A stretch of 64,000 nucleotides of DNA, from positions 13,438-77,437 of the forward strand of contig CAMVID010000016.1 of NCBI GenBank assembly GCA_947167445.1, written 5' to 3'. Every line of letters starts with the position of its first letter. The stretch's first letter is position 1. The DNA comes from G11 sp947167445 (GTDB taxonomy: Bacteria > Bacillota > Clostridia > Lachnospirales > Lachnospiraceae). The notes beneath the pieces are model-generated. The model saw only the letters and a program-made list of their open reading frames with translations, had not been told where the DNA came from and made no database searches. This document shows, in pieces, positions 33,389-42,200 of the stretch. A program made the translations under genes and the position numbers.

Positions 33389-34046
33389 CAGGTTTTACCT
33401 CCTGTTCAAGAATATGGGACATATATAATCCCCCTCGAATGTACTTCTTAACATCCATATTGAAATAGTCCTGTCTAGCTTTGGAATCTCTGATTTCCTT
33501 CTTGGGGTACCAGATTTTGGATTCGACATATTCGGAATCAACAAATTCCAACCTCTCAAAAGCCTTCTTACTCTTAATAAAATACTGAAGTCCCAAGTTT
33601 CCAAATTTAAGAGCATCACCTAATTGCGCACATGATATAGTGCCGTTAACAAAATCTTTGGCGAAACTAAAATAGCTGTCATCTGCTCTGTAGCCAATTA
33701 TTACATCAGCATCTGAAGTATCTGCATGAAAGTGTTCATGCAGATATTTGGCACCCTCTATTGCAAGAGGTGTAGTTAAGCTGAAATCTCTGTTAGACAA
33801 AAGAAGTTCAATCCAATGAAGACTTGTAAATTCCGGTTCTTCAAGGCGAAGTATTTTTAGTCCCGTCTCATCAATCAGATATTTATTTACAATACCATCT
33901 CTGTTCTCATCAGCGGACCACTCCCTGGCTAAATCTATATCCTCAGTGCAGTAAAATCCTCTTCCATAGTCATTATTAAGTTTTCCCTTGCCAAACTCCG
34001 GTTTCTGAATAATGAATTCAGACCCATGATATATTGTTCTTTTCAC
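33369..34046 (-). CDS. DUF3990 protein (putative ADP-ribosyltransferase-like toxin)
   Basis: 225 aa from GTG 34046, with AGGAGGA 6 nt upstream. N-terminal MKRTIYHGSEFIIQKPEFGK then YGRGFYCTEDIDLAREWS has the YHGS...GFY.T...A..W signature of DUF3990, a family with an ART-like fold often paired with XRE or DUF3791 proteins. Catalytic residues of ART toxins cannot be assigned by eye. The frame upstream of the GTG lies in promoter sequence. Inferred: toxin of a two-component module with the XRE gene. Confidence 0.78.
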   Translation of the reverse strand: MKRTIYHGSEFIIQKPEFGKGKLNNDYGRGFYCTEDIDLAREWSADENRDGIVNKYLIDETGLKILRLEEPEFTSLHWIELLLSNRDFSLTTPLAIEGAKYLHEHFHADTSDADVIIGYRADDSYFSFAKDFVNGTISCAQLGDALKFGNLGLQYFIKSKKAFERLEFVDSEYVESKIWYPKKEIRDSKARQDYFNMDVKKYIRGGLYMSHILEQEVKPDDLRIR

Positions 34047-34061
34047 AAAAAATCCTCCTGT

Positions 34062-34102
34062 GGGCGTACTATAATTGTACGCCCAGAGGAGGAGTGTGTC
34101 AA
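34062..34102 (-). promoter_or_regulatory. Promoter with palindromic operator over the -10 box (DUF3990-XRE operon)
   Basis: Minus strand TTGACA (34102-34097), 17 bp, TACAAT (34079-34074). Perfect inverted repeat GGGCGTAC (34062-34069) and GTACGCCC (34077-34084), 7 bp apart, spans the -10. A further TCCTCCT (34053-34059) and AGGAGGA (34087-34093) extend the symmetry; the first is the complement of the ribosome site. Repression by the XRE product is inferred. Confidence 0.8.
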
Positions 34103-34127
34103 TCAATCTTCGTGTTTTGCTGCATAT

Positions 34128-34297
34128 GGTTAACATAACTTGTTAGGAATTTTCAGGGTAACGGATAAAGATCATGAAATGCTTGTTTTTATCTGCTTAT
34201 ATTTCTCATATCGGGGATATTTTGCGGAATTATGTTAACTAAATTGGCGTTATGTTAACCGTTAATTAATTTATGTCAACCAATTTGGTTGACATAA
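34128..34297. repeat. Array of TTATGTYAAC motifs with 20-21 bp phasing
   Basis: TTATGTTAAC or TTATGTCAAC starts at 34230, 34250 and 34271 on the plus strand; inverted copies GGTTGACATAA (34287-34297) and GGTTAACATAA (34128-34138) also occur. 34271-34297 is a perfect 27-bp palindrome. Spacing equals two helical turns, as for cooperatively bound sites. The same motif recurs at 54.24 and 54.41 kb inside related repeats. Confidence 0.7.
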
Positions 34298-34344
34298 CAT
34301 GATTTTTGACGTATAAAATTGGAGTTTTTGTGATTTTATCCGTT
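34160..34344. repeat. Repeat element E1 (family 3), inverted ends CGGATAAA
   Basis: Bounded by AACGGATAAAGATCA (34160-34174) and TGATTTTATCCGTT (34331-34344). Contains ATGCTTGTTTTT, the TTATGTYAAC array and ATAAAATTGG.G near the right end. Homologous by eye to E2 (54192-54313) and, inverted, E3 (54351-54471). The rest of the 34047-34450 gap has two GGACAATGC copies (near 34358 and 34380) and nothing else recognised. Confidence 0.72.
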
Positions 34345-34450
34345 CGAAGCCTAGATAAGGACAATGCCTGGCAAGGATTGGGACAATGCAGAGCAAAAAA
34401 CAGGAGCAAACACCGGGCCAAGATGAGGGCAAAGGCGGAAAACCCACCCC

Positions 34451-35809
34451 CTACCTCGTCAAATTCTTAATCCAGTTCCCCTTCTTATAATGCCAGAAGG
34501 CGAAGGGCATCTTGGCGAATTCGTCGGTGCACATCAAAAGGTAGACTATGATGGATGGAAGCTTCAGCACGAAGGCGCTTATGAGGCCCAAAGGCACTGC
34601 GAAGAACCACATGCAGACAATATCCAAAACCATACCGTACCTTGAGTCGCCGCCGCATCTGAAGAGGGAAGCAATTAGTACGGTATTTATAATCTGTCCC
34701 ATCTGGTAGACCGTATTGATAAGAAGCATGATCTTAAGATAGTGGTTAGCGGTTTCCGACAGGTTCACAAACTTTGGGATTATGGGGCTTATTGCAAGCA
34801 ATACCAGGCCCTGTATCACGGAAGCAAGAAAGGCAACCTTAAGGAAGGATGAAGCATCGCTTCTGGCATCCTCCAGGCGGTTCTCTCCTATGGTCTTACC
34901 TAGCATGATTGATGAAGCGGCAGAGATACCGAATCCCACTGTGGTAACCAGATCTCTTGCAACTGTCACAATTGAATTGGCCGCCACTATATCTGACTCC
35001 AGATGTCCCATGATTATTGAATTCATGTTGAAGGCCAGGCCCCACATGGCATCATTAATAAATGCCGGGAGACAGTATTTTATAAAGTCCTTAACCAGGT
35101 AGCCCGGTATATTAAACATATTGGAGATACTTCTTGGCAGGGCTTTCTGGCGATAGAAATCAATAATGCAAATAAGAAGTTCGATTCCCCTTACTATGGT
35201 GGTAGCTATGGCCGCACCGATGATTCCAAGTCTTGGGAAGGGGCCGAGACCGAAGATCAGACATGCATTAAGAACAATGTTTGCGCCAAGGGTAATGGCG
35301 GAAATCATTGTGGAAAGCATTACTCTCTCACAGGCTTTCATGATTGAAAGGTAGGGCTGCGAGAATCCTGCAAAGAGATAGGAAAGGGCCACATATCTTA
35401 GGTACTTGGCTCCTGCTGCCTGCAATTCCGGAATATTTGTCCAGATGCTTATTACCCTCTCAGGGATAAACAAAGCAAGAACCGTGGCAAGGCCACAAAG
35501 CACCACGGAGATAATAAGTCCGATTCCAAGAATCTTTCCAACCACCACAGTGTCCTTCTTGCCCCAGTACTGGGAAGCAAGAATGGTTAAGGCCGACGCC
35601 AGCCCGAAGAAAACAATATTAAGAAGAAACTGCACCTGTCCTGCAAGGCTTGAAGCCGAAAGGGAAGTTTGGTCCAGTCTTCCAAGCATAACTACATCCG
35701 CCATAGATACGGCGGATGTTATAAGATTCTGTACAACGATTGGGATTACCAGAACGAAAAGTTCATGGTAGAATCCATCTCTCACTTTAAGAAAATTTCT
35801 AGATTTCAT
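34451..35809 (-). CDS. MATE family efflux transporter
   Basis: 452 aa, about 12 membrane helices in two homologous halves. Start FYHELFVLVIPIVVQNLITS then AVSMADVVMLGRLDQTSLSA is typical of the MATE/NorM-DinF family. Expected to export cationic compounds or metabolites using Na+ or H+. Located 19 bp downstream of a small membrane protein gene, at the end of a run of minus-strand genes; substrate unknown. No strong ribosome site is seen before the ATG (GGTAAG only). Confidence 0.93.
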   Translation of the reverse strand: MKSRNFLKVRDGFYHELFVLVIPIVVQNLITSAVSMADVVMLGRLDQTSLSASSLAGQVQFLLNIVFFGLASALTILASQYWGKKDTVVVGKILGIGLIISVVLCGLATVLALFIPERVISIWTNIPELQAAGAKYLRYVALSYLFAGFSQPYLSIMKACERVMLSTMISAITLGANIVLNACLIFGLGPFPRLGIIGAAIATTIVRGIELLICIIDFYRQKALPRSISNMFNIPGYLVKDFIKYCLPAFINDAMWGLAFNMNSIIMGHLESDIVAANSIVTVARDLVTTVGFGISAASSIMLGKTIGENRLEDARSDASSFLKVAFLASVIQGLVLLAISPIIPKFVNLSETANHYLKIMLLINTVYQMGQIINTVLIASLFRCGGDSRYGMVLDIVCMWFFAVPLGLISAFVLKLPSIIVYLLMCTDEFAKMPFAFWHYKKGNWIKNLTR

Positions 35810-35827
35810 AACTTACCAACAAAAAAA

Positions 35828-36271
35828 TTAATTAATTCCACCAAGCATCTCATCTATTATATCAGCCTGGTTCTCATACTCTCCCATCTGTCCTTTATAC
35901 TCTTCCATTCTCTCATAGTAGTCGGAAGCACGGGATACGCCTGCTGCCTTTAATGCGTAGTAGGGAAGAGCCTGCTCATAGTATTTGCCCACAGCTCCAA
36001 GTTCTAACTCACTGCGGGAAAAAGAATCAAAAAATGCCGATTTTCTGGCAAACCACTCGTTAATATTGTAAAAGTCTTTATTTTCGAGGCGGAATTCCAC
36101 ACTGCTAAAGCTCGCTCCCCTGTAGGGTCCTGCATCCTTAAGTTCATTTATCATTGTTATTCCCATAACAAGGAAAACAATGACAAGTACAATCATTATT
36201 ATCTTATAGGCCAGGCCAAGTTTAACATTGACCCCGTTATTCATTTGATTATTCTGTGGCGTTATTGACAT
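35828..36271 (-). CDS. Small membrane protein, hypothetical
   Basis: 147 aa. Single helix (YKIIMIVLVIVFLVMGITMI, about residues 22-41) with a soluble C-terminal helical domain outside (YYEQALPYYALKAAGVSRAS, YENQADIIDEMLGG), possibly TPR-like. Its start overlaps the previous gene by 23 nt, but GGAGGG precedes the ATG, supporting this start. Part of the zinc-ribbon membrane protein operon; function unknown. Confidence 0.72.
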   Translation of the reverse strand: MSITPQNNQMNNGVNVKLGLAYKIIMIVLVIVFLVMGITMINELKDAGPYRGASFSSVEFRLENKDFYNINEWFARKSAFFDSFSRSELELGAVGKYYEQALPYYALKAAGVSRASDYYERMEEYKGQMGEYENQADIIDEMLGGIN

Positions 36272-37091
36272 ATTTTCCCTCCGCAGCCTCTACGAGACGT
36301 ATTGATTTCTTGGTCTGTGACAGCTTATCAAAATCATCCATCTCTTCCATGGGAATTCCATAGTAGTATGAAATCATGCATCTTAAGTTCTCTTTAAGCT
36401 TCCCATAGGTTTCCATGTGTTCCTCGGTAAAGCCGTCGGGGTGATAGGTGTAATACTTATCATCAGGCTTAAAATTCGTCACATAGGCTTCATATTTCTT
36501 AAGGAAGCTGTGGTAGTAGTCTGCCACATAACCGGCCCGTCGCTCCACTCCGGTTTCAAACCCTTCGTAATCCGACTCCGGATCAGCTATAAGTCTCATG
36601 AAACTTGAAATCTCGCTTGCAACGTTTCCGTAAGCATCCGCCATGGCGGCTACCGCGTGGTATTCTCTGAAACCTTTTTCCTCATTAAGATAACGAAGAT
36701 TGTTCTCATACCACATCTCGCTTATGAACTTGTACTGCTCTTTAGCCTCATATTTGTCCATGGCCGCAAGCACAGCCACGGAGTTTCTTTTGGCCACGTT
36801 TGCCTGGTGCTTGGCCATTATTCTGTAGGCATTTCTCGTAACTACAAATTCAGCAAGAATCAGGGCAACCAAAACCGCGATGACTGCTATGGCGGCAGCT
36901 TTCTTGCTGTCTCTTCTGTTCTCCGCGACCACCGTATTTCTGGTGTCCTCAAAGGCCTTCTTATATGCTTTCATATTTGCCCTGTGCTCGGTAAACTGCT
37001 GTTTTTTGCTTCCGCAGTTTGGACAGTAGTCACCCTCCAAAGTTAAGGGTGCACCGCAAAAAGGGCATTGTGTTGTAGGTGCTGTTGCCAT
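36249..37091 (-). CDS. Zinc-ribbon membrane protein
   Basis: 280 aa. N-terminal zinc ribbon TQCPFCGAPLTLEGDYCPNC (residues 7-26), a basic/coiled segment, one membrane helix (AAAIAVIAVLVALILAEFVV, about residue 67) and a helical external domain with ETGVERRAGYVADYYHSF. AGAGGAG precedes the ATG. Same architecture as the neighbouring 37110 gene, 18 bp upstream: cytosolic ribbon, single helix, extracytoplasmic helices, suggesting a paralogous pair that forms a complex. Specific function unknown. Confidence 0.78.
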   Translation of the reverse strand: MATAPTTQCPFCGAPLTLEGDYCPNCGSKKQQFTEHRANMKAYKKAFEDTRNTVVAENRRDSKKAAAIAVIAVLVALILAEFVVTRNAYRIMAKHQANVAKRNSVAVLAAMDKYEAKEQYKFISEMWYENNLRYLNEEKGFREYHAVAAMADAYGNVASEISSFMRLIADPESDYEGFETGVERRAGYVADYYHSFLKKYEAYVTNFKPDDKYYTYHPDGFTEEHMETYGKLKENLRCMISYYYGIPMEEMDDFDKLSQTKKSIRLVEAAEGKYVNNATE

Positions 37092-37109
37092 GTACTCTCC
37101 TCTTTATAT

Positions 37110-37898
37110 CTATTTTAGATTCTCGTCGAAATATTTCATGTAATCGTCAAACATCATGTATGTGCCATCCTCGTTTACATAGACAGCACACAAATCATTC
37201 CACTGTTTTTCGGTTATGAGCCCCTCGCCAAGAAGAAGGCTCTCTGTTTCCTCCGCCCAGGCTTTAACCTGCGCCACCTCATCCTCGGTCATCTGCCTTA
37301 CACTGAATTCCTTTTCGGCGTCAAAATGCAGGTTAACCGCATCATGGATGGCCCATTTTCTTGCGTTTAATCTGTCCGCCTCATCATAAGGGTTCCTGTA
37401 TTTCTCAAGGGAGCTCTCAAACCAGGCCCTGTAAGAGTAAACAGAAATAAAGTAGTAGTGCTCCCAGTCATAAACCCTGTAGTTATCGCTGTGATCTTCT
37501 TCCTGATAGAACTTCCTTAAGCCCTCCAGGTCTCCGGCTTCATACATTGCATTTAGCCCTGCAAAAATCTCCTGCATCTCATTATAAGATGCAGAGTAAT
37601 GACTTTCCTCAGCTTTATTAACAGCATATCGTATGCCAAAAAAGCCAAGGATCAGAACCACCGCCACAGCCAGGATGATAATGATATATTTGGTGCTTAG
37701 TTTAACGGTTTTCTTAAACTCCTCATCGGAGTCGTCTCCCATTTGGGCCAAATCGCTTCTTACATTCTCAAGCTTGTTTAAATAGTCGATTTCTGCCCCA
37801 AGAATATTTATGGAGCCGCAGTAATTACAATACGCCTGTGACTCCTTAATTGTGGCTCCGCACTTGGAGCACTGAATCATTTTCTCTTCTTTTTCCAT
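37110..37898 (-). CDS. Zinc-ribbon membrane protein (paralogous layout)
   Basis: 262 aa. Ribbon MIQCSKCGATIKESQAYCNY then CGS (residues 7-29), a linker, one membrane helix (YIIIILAVAVVLILGFFGIR, about residue 72), then an external helical domain (IFAGLNAMYEAGDLEGLRKF). Start is uncertain between the first ATG and the one six codons later. Sits 15 bp after the diguanylate cyclase gene, in the same direction, with the 36249 and 35828 genes and MATE downstream. Confidence 0.78.
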   Translation of the reverse strand: MEKEEKMIQCSKCGATIKESQAYCNYCGSINILGAEIDYLNKLENVRSDLAQMGDDSDEEFKKTVKLSTKYIIIILAVAVVLILGFFGIRYAVNKAEESHYSASYNEMQEIFAGLNAMYEAGDLEGLRKFYQEEDHSDNYRVYDWEHYYFISVYSYRAWFESSLEKYRNPYDEADRLNARKWAIHDAVNLHFDAEKEFSVRQMTEDEVAQVKAWAEETESLLLGEGLITEKQWNDLCAVYVNEDGTYMMFDDYMKYFDENLK

Positions 37899-37913
37899 GT
37901 AAGACCCATCTTT

Positions 37914-39221
37914 TTATGCATTTGGTACAGGAGAACTGATAACCCTGTTCCTTCCGGACTGTTTGCCGTAGTAGAGTCTGTCATCCGCTTCCTTAAGAAG
38001 CTCGTTGAGACGTACTCCGTCCCTTCTTTCAGTTACTCCGGAGGATATTGTAACACGAATTACATCAGAGCCGGAAACAAATGTGGATTCCTCTATCTGG
38101 CCTCTGATTCTCTCCAGGATTTCCGCAGCTTCCTTAACAGGGGACTGCTCGAAAACCATAAGGAATTCCTCGCCGCCCCATCTTGCCACGTAGCCCTTGC
38201 CCTGAATGTTCTTTTCAAGAATTCTCGAAACTCCCTTAAGAACAATATCGCCGGCCTCATGTCCGTAGGTATCATTTACTTTTTTGAAAAAATCAATATC
38301 TACTATTGAAACACAAAAAGGAGCTTCGTTGGCAGTATTTCTGGTATAAACCTGATTCAGCCTCTTCTCGGCGTAACGGCGGTTGAAAAGCTCTGTAAGG
38401 CCGTCGCACTCAATCAGTTTCTTTAAGGATTTTTGCATGGTCTGGGCATTTCTTGCCATGTTGCCAAGCTCGTCCTTTCGTCCCGCAACCTCCTGGTGAA
38501 GGAGAGCATTCAAGTTACCCTCGGAAACCGCCTTAAAGTATGTATCCACCTTCTCGATGGCGGAAACGAAGCGCTGTCCCGAAGCGGCACTGGCGGCGCC
38601 GATTCCGATAACCAGAACGATTCCTATAAGGATAAGTGGAATCAAAGCCTTAATCAGACTCTTTTGAATTTCCTCAGAGGGCTTGCCGGCAAAAATCATG
38701 CCCACAATCTTTCCTTCCGAATTCTTTATTGGTGAAAAATAAGCGTAGTAATTCACATCGCCTATGACTGTGTCGGAATAGAAGTTGGTCTGTCCCGCGT
38801 TTAAAACTTCCTCAAGGATTTTGTCCGGGCACCCGTAACCCACAGGTCTTGCGCCATCTTTCCCGCCGATGGTTGTAAGAATTATGGTGTCGGCATAATA
38901 GATGGTTACATCAATGTTGGTGCGCTCCTTAAGATCATCCATAAAGGAGTATTCCCTGGTAACCACGGTATCACCCTTTAAAAGCTCATACTTTGTCTTA
39001 CCGGAACTTTCCTCGGCAGAGAGTTCAAAATCTCCGGGGTAAGTGTAATCGTAATAAAGAAGCACTGCATTTCCCACATTTTCAAGGTCTTTCCTGGCTT
39101 CTCCAAGCATTGCGAATCTGAAGGAATAATAGCCGCAAATTGCAAGAATCAGGCCAAGGCCTATTACAGGCAGTACCGCACGTACAAGAAATTGTTTTTT
39201 GATATTCCAGCTTCCGTCCAT
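37914..39221 (-). CDS. Membrane-bound diguanylate cyclase (Cache-HAMP-like-GGDEF)
   Basis: 435 aa from ATG 39221 (AAGGAGG 4-5 nt upstream; the longer frame lacks a ribosome site). Helix near residue 15 (VLPVIGLGLILAICGYYSF), an extracytoplasmic single-Cache-like sensor (about residues 40-190; TNIDVTIYYADTIILTTIGG), second helix (LIPLILIGIVLVIGIGAASA), HAMP-like linker, and GGDEF domain with YVARWGGEEFLMVFEQ (about residue 350). Makes cyclic-di-GMP. No RxxD inhibitory site is visible before GGEEF. Together with the sigma-28-like genes it fits a motile lifestyle. Confidence 0.9.
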   Translation of the reverse strand: MDGSWNIKKQFLVRAVLPVIGLGLILAICGYYSFRFAMLGEARKDLENVGNAVLLYYDYTYPGDFELSAEESSGKTKYELLKGDTVVTREYSFMDDLKERTNIDVTIYYADTIILTTIGGKDGARPVGYGCPDKILEEVLNAGQTNFYSDTVIGDVNYYAYFSPIKNSEGKIVGMIFAGKPSEEIQKSLIKALIPLILIGIVLVIGIGAASAASGQRFVSAIEKVDTYFKAVSEGNLNALLHQEVAGRKDELGNMARNAQTMQKSLKKLIECDGLTELFNRRYAEKRLNQVYTRNTANEAPFCVSIVDIDFFKKVNDTYGHEAGDIVLKGVSRILEKNIQGKGYVARWGGEEFLMVFEQSPVKEAAEILERIRGQIEESTFVSGSDVIRVTISSGVTERRDGVRLNELLKEADDRLYYGKQSGRNRVISSPVPNA

Positions 39222-39240
39222 AGGGCCTCCTTCGCCGAAA

Positions 39241-42200
39241 CTATCCTTCGGCTGTCTCAAGTAGAATCTGCATTTTTTCCAAAATGTCTTCTGTATCTTT
39301 AAGAAGATTCTCGGCATCCTTATCGATTATGCCGGTCTTCTCGTATCTGTAGGTAAAATAAGGTACTCCAACGGCGGTAAAGGTCATTTTCTTCTTGTAG
39401 TTAGAAAGGAACTCGGGAATCTTTGCCGCGTTAATCCTTGCGCCGGGATAGAAGGTAAAGGTAATCTTTTCGTTCTTTCCCTTTATTTCCGTGAAGAATA
39501 ATTTGTGAGCCGCCACTCTTATAAGGGCAATCCTTAAGAGGTTTTCAACCGATGTGGGCACCGCTCCGAAACGGTCTAAAAGCTCGCCCTTCATATCCTC
39601 GGACTCAGCCTTTGTTTCTATACCGGTGATACGTTTGTAGATATCGAGTTTCTGGACCTCGTTTACAATGTATTCTGCCGGGATAAAAGCGTCTACATCT
39701 AAATCGATGACCGTGGGGAAATCCTTGATCTCGTCAATTCCTTTAAGAGACTTAACCGCATCGTTAAGCATCTTACAATACATCTCATAACCCACGGCTT
39801 CCATGTGCCCATGCTGGGTGCGCCCTAAAAGGTTTCCGGCGCCACGGATTTCAAGGTCACGCATTGCAATCTTAAAGCCGCTTCCAAGGTCTGTGAATTC
39901 CCTTATGGCCTCAAGCCTCTTCTCCGCCACCTCTGTAATCATTTTATCACGTTTGTACATTAAAAAGGCATATGCGGTTCGATTTGATCTTCCAACGCGC
40001 CCCCTTAACTGATAAAGCTGTGAAAGGCCCATTCTGTCGGAGTCGTGGATGATCATGGTGTTGACGTTACTGATATCAAGGCCTGTCTCAACGATGGTGG
40101 TGGAAACAAGAACGTCGATTTCACCCGCCACAAAGTCGTACATGATTTTCTCAAGCTGGTTTTCTCTCATCTGGCCATGAGCGTAGGCCACGTTTGCCTC
40201 AGGCACCAGCTCCTGAATCTTCGCCGCAATATCCGCTATGTTGTTGACCTGGTTATAGACATAGTAAACCTGGCCGTTTCTCGAAAGCTCTCTTACGATG
40301 GCCTCCCTGACAATTTCCTCGTTGTATTCGAGAACGTAGGTCTGAATGGGAAGTCTGTCCTCGGGCGCCTCCTCCAAGATACTCATATCTCTTATTCCGA
40401 TAAGAGACATGTGAAGGGTTCTCGGTATAGGTGTTGCCGTTAAGGTCAAAACGTCAACGTTCTCCCTTAACTTCTTAATCTTCTCTTTGTGAGTTACTCC
40501 AAAGCGCTGCTCCTCATCGATGATAAGAAGTCCCAGGTCTTTATATTGCACGTCATCGGATAGAACTCTGTGAGTTCCGATGACGATATCAACCATGCCC
40601 TTTCGCAGTTCCTCAACGGTCTTCTTCTGTTGAGCGGAAGAACGGAATCTGCTCAAAAGTTCAACTCTCACAGGGAAGTCCTTAAGCCTTTGGGTAAAGG
40701 TGGTGTAGTGCTGTTGCGCAAGGATTGTGGTGGGCACAAGATAAACCACCTGCTTTCCCTCCTGAACTGCCTTGAAGGCTGCTCTAATTGCAATCTCAGT
40801 CTTACCGTAGCCCACGTCGCCGCAGATAAGTCTGTCCATTATCTTGGTACTTTCCATGTCGGCTTTTGTGGCTTCAATGGCAGCAAGCTGATCCTCAGTC
40901 TCCTCAAAGGGGAACATTTCCTCAAATTCCTTCTGCCAGACCGTATCCTTGCCGTAGACATAGCCGTTCCTGTCCTGTCTCTTGGCGTAAAGTTCCACAA
41001 GATCCTTTGCAATCTCTTCAACTGCGCCCTTAACCTTGGTCTTGGTCTTAACCCATTCTTTGGAACCCAGCTTATTAAGTTTATGTTTGCCGGAATCGGA
41101 GGCCGCGTATTTTTGCAAAAGATCAAGGCCCGTGGCAGGAATGTAGAGGACTCCTCCGTCACGGTATTCGATCTTCATGTAATCCTTGGCGATGCCCTCA
41201 ACGGCAATCTTTTCAATGCCCCTGTAAATTCCAAGGCCGTGGGTTTCGTGAATGACATAATCGCCGATCCTAAGTTCCGCGAAATCAGCAATTGCCTGCC
41301 CCTGGCCCTTATAGGGTGAGAATTTTTTCTTCTTTTTCTTCTTCTCAGCGCCGAAAATATCGGACTCAGAGATGCAGACAAACTTAAGCAAGGGGTATAC
41401 GAAGCCCCTTCTTACATGGCCGTAGCAAACCAGAACTTCTCCGGGAATCACGCCTCTTGCCGGGTCTTCTGAATAAACCGCAGGAATCTCCTGGTCTCTT
41501 AAATCCTCCGCAAGACGCTTGGCTCTGGTTCTGGAGCCTGAAAGGAGAAGAACTCTGTAGCTGTCCTTTTTGTATTTCTTTAAATCCTTTACTAACGAAT
41601 CAAAGCTGTTATTAAAGGATGCTATACTTCTGGTTTCAATGTTGAATGTTGCATCAGTGGAGATAAATCTGGTTTTACTTTCAAGGGTCGAAAGAGCAAC
41701 CGTTGGCTCCCCTGCAAGCTTTGCCAGAGTTTTGTTGACGGAATAGAGGATGTTTAGCTGCCCCGGAAGGATGTAGCCCTTCTCAAGTCTGTGGGACATG
41801 CTCTCCTTAAACTCCGCCTCGGTGGCCTCGGCGTGCTCCTTTATTCTGCCGGGCTCATCAAGGAAAAATATATGACTCTCATCTTTGATAAGATCCGCCA
41901 GAGATGCCGTATCTTTATAGAAATAGTTTACATAACTTTCCAGGTTGGTGAAGTCATTAAACTCGGTAAGTCGTTCTTTTAATTCTTTAAACTGCTGCTT
42001 AACCCTGTGAGCTTCCTCGGTTTTGAAGTCGGCTCTTAACTTCTCTTCCTGAGTTACGGCCTCTTTCTCAATCTTTTTAAGGCCTGCTGCCAGCTCTTCC
42101 TTGCTTAAGATGATTTCCGTCGCAGGGTAAACCGTAAAGGACTGCAGCTCCTCGATACTCCTTTGGCTTAATACGTCAAAGGATCTGATGGAGTCCACAG

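Noticed and set aside
34053..34093. RNA hairpin masking the DUF3990 ribosome site
   Set aside because: The promoter -10 lies inside the palindrome, so the left arm would not be transcribed; a DNA operator is the better reading.
34128..34344. Plasmid-type iteron origin
   Set aside because: Motifs are phased, but no rep gene lies nearby and related copies occur at 54 kb; treated as part of a dispersed repeat.
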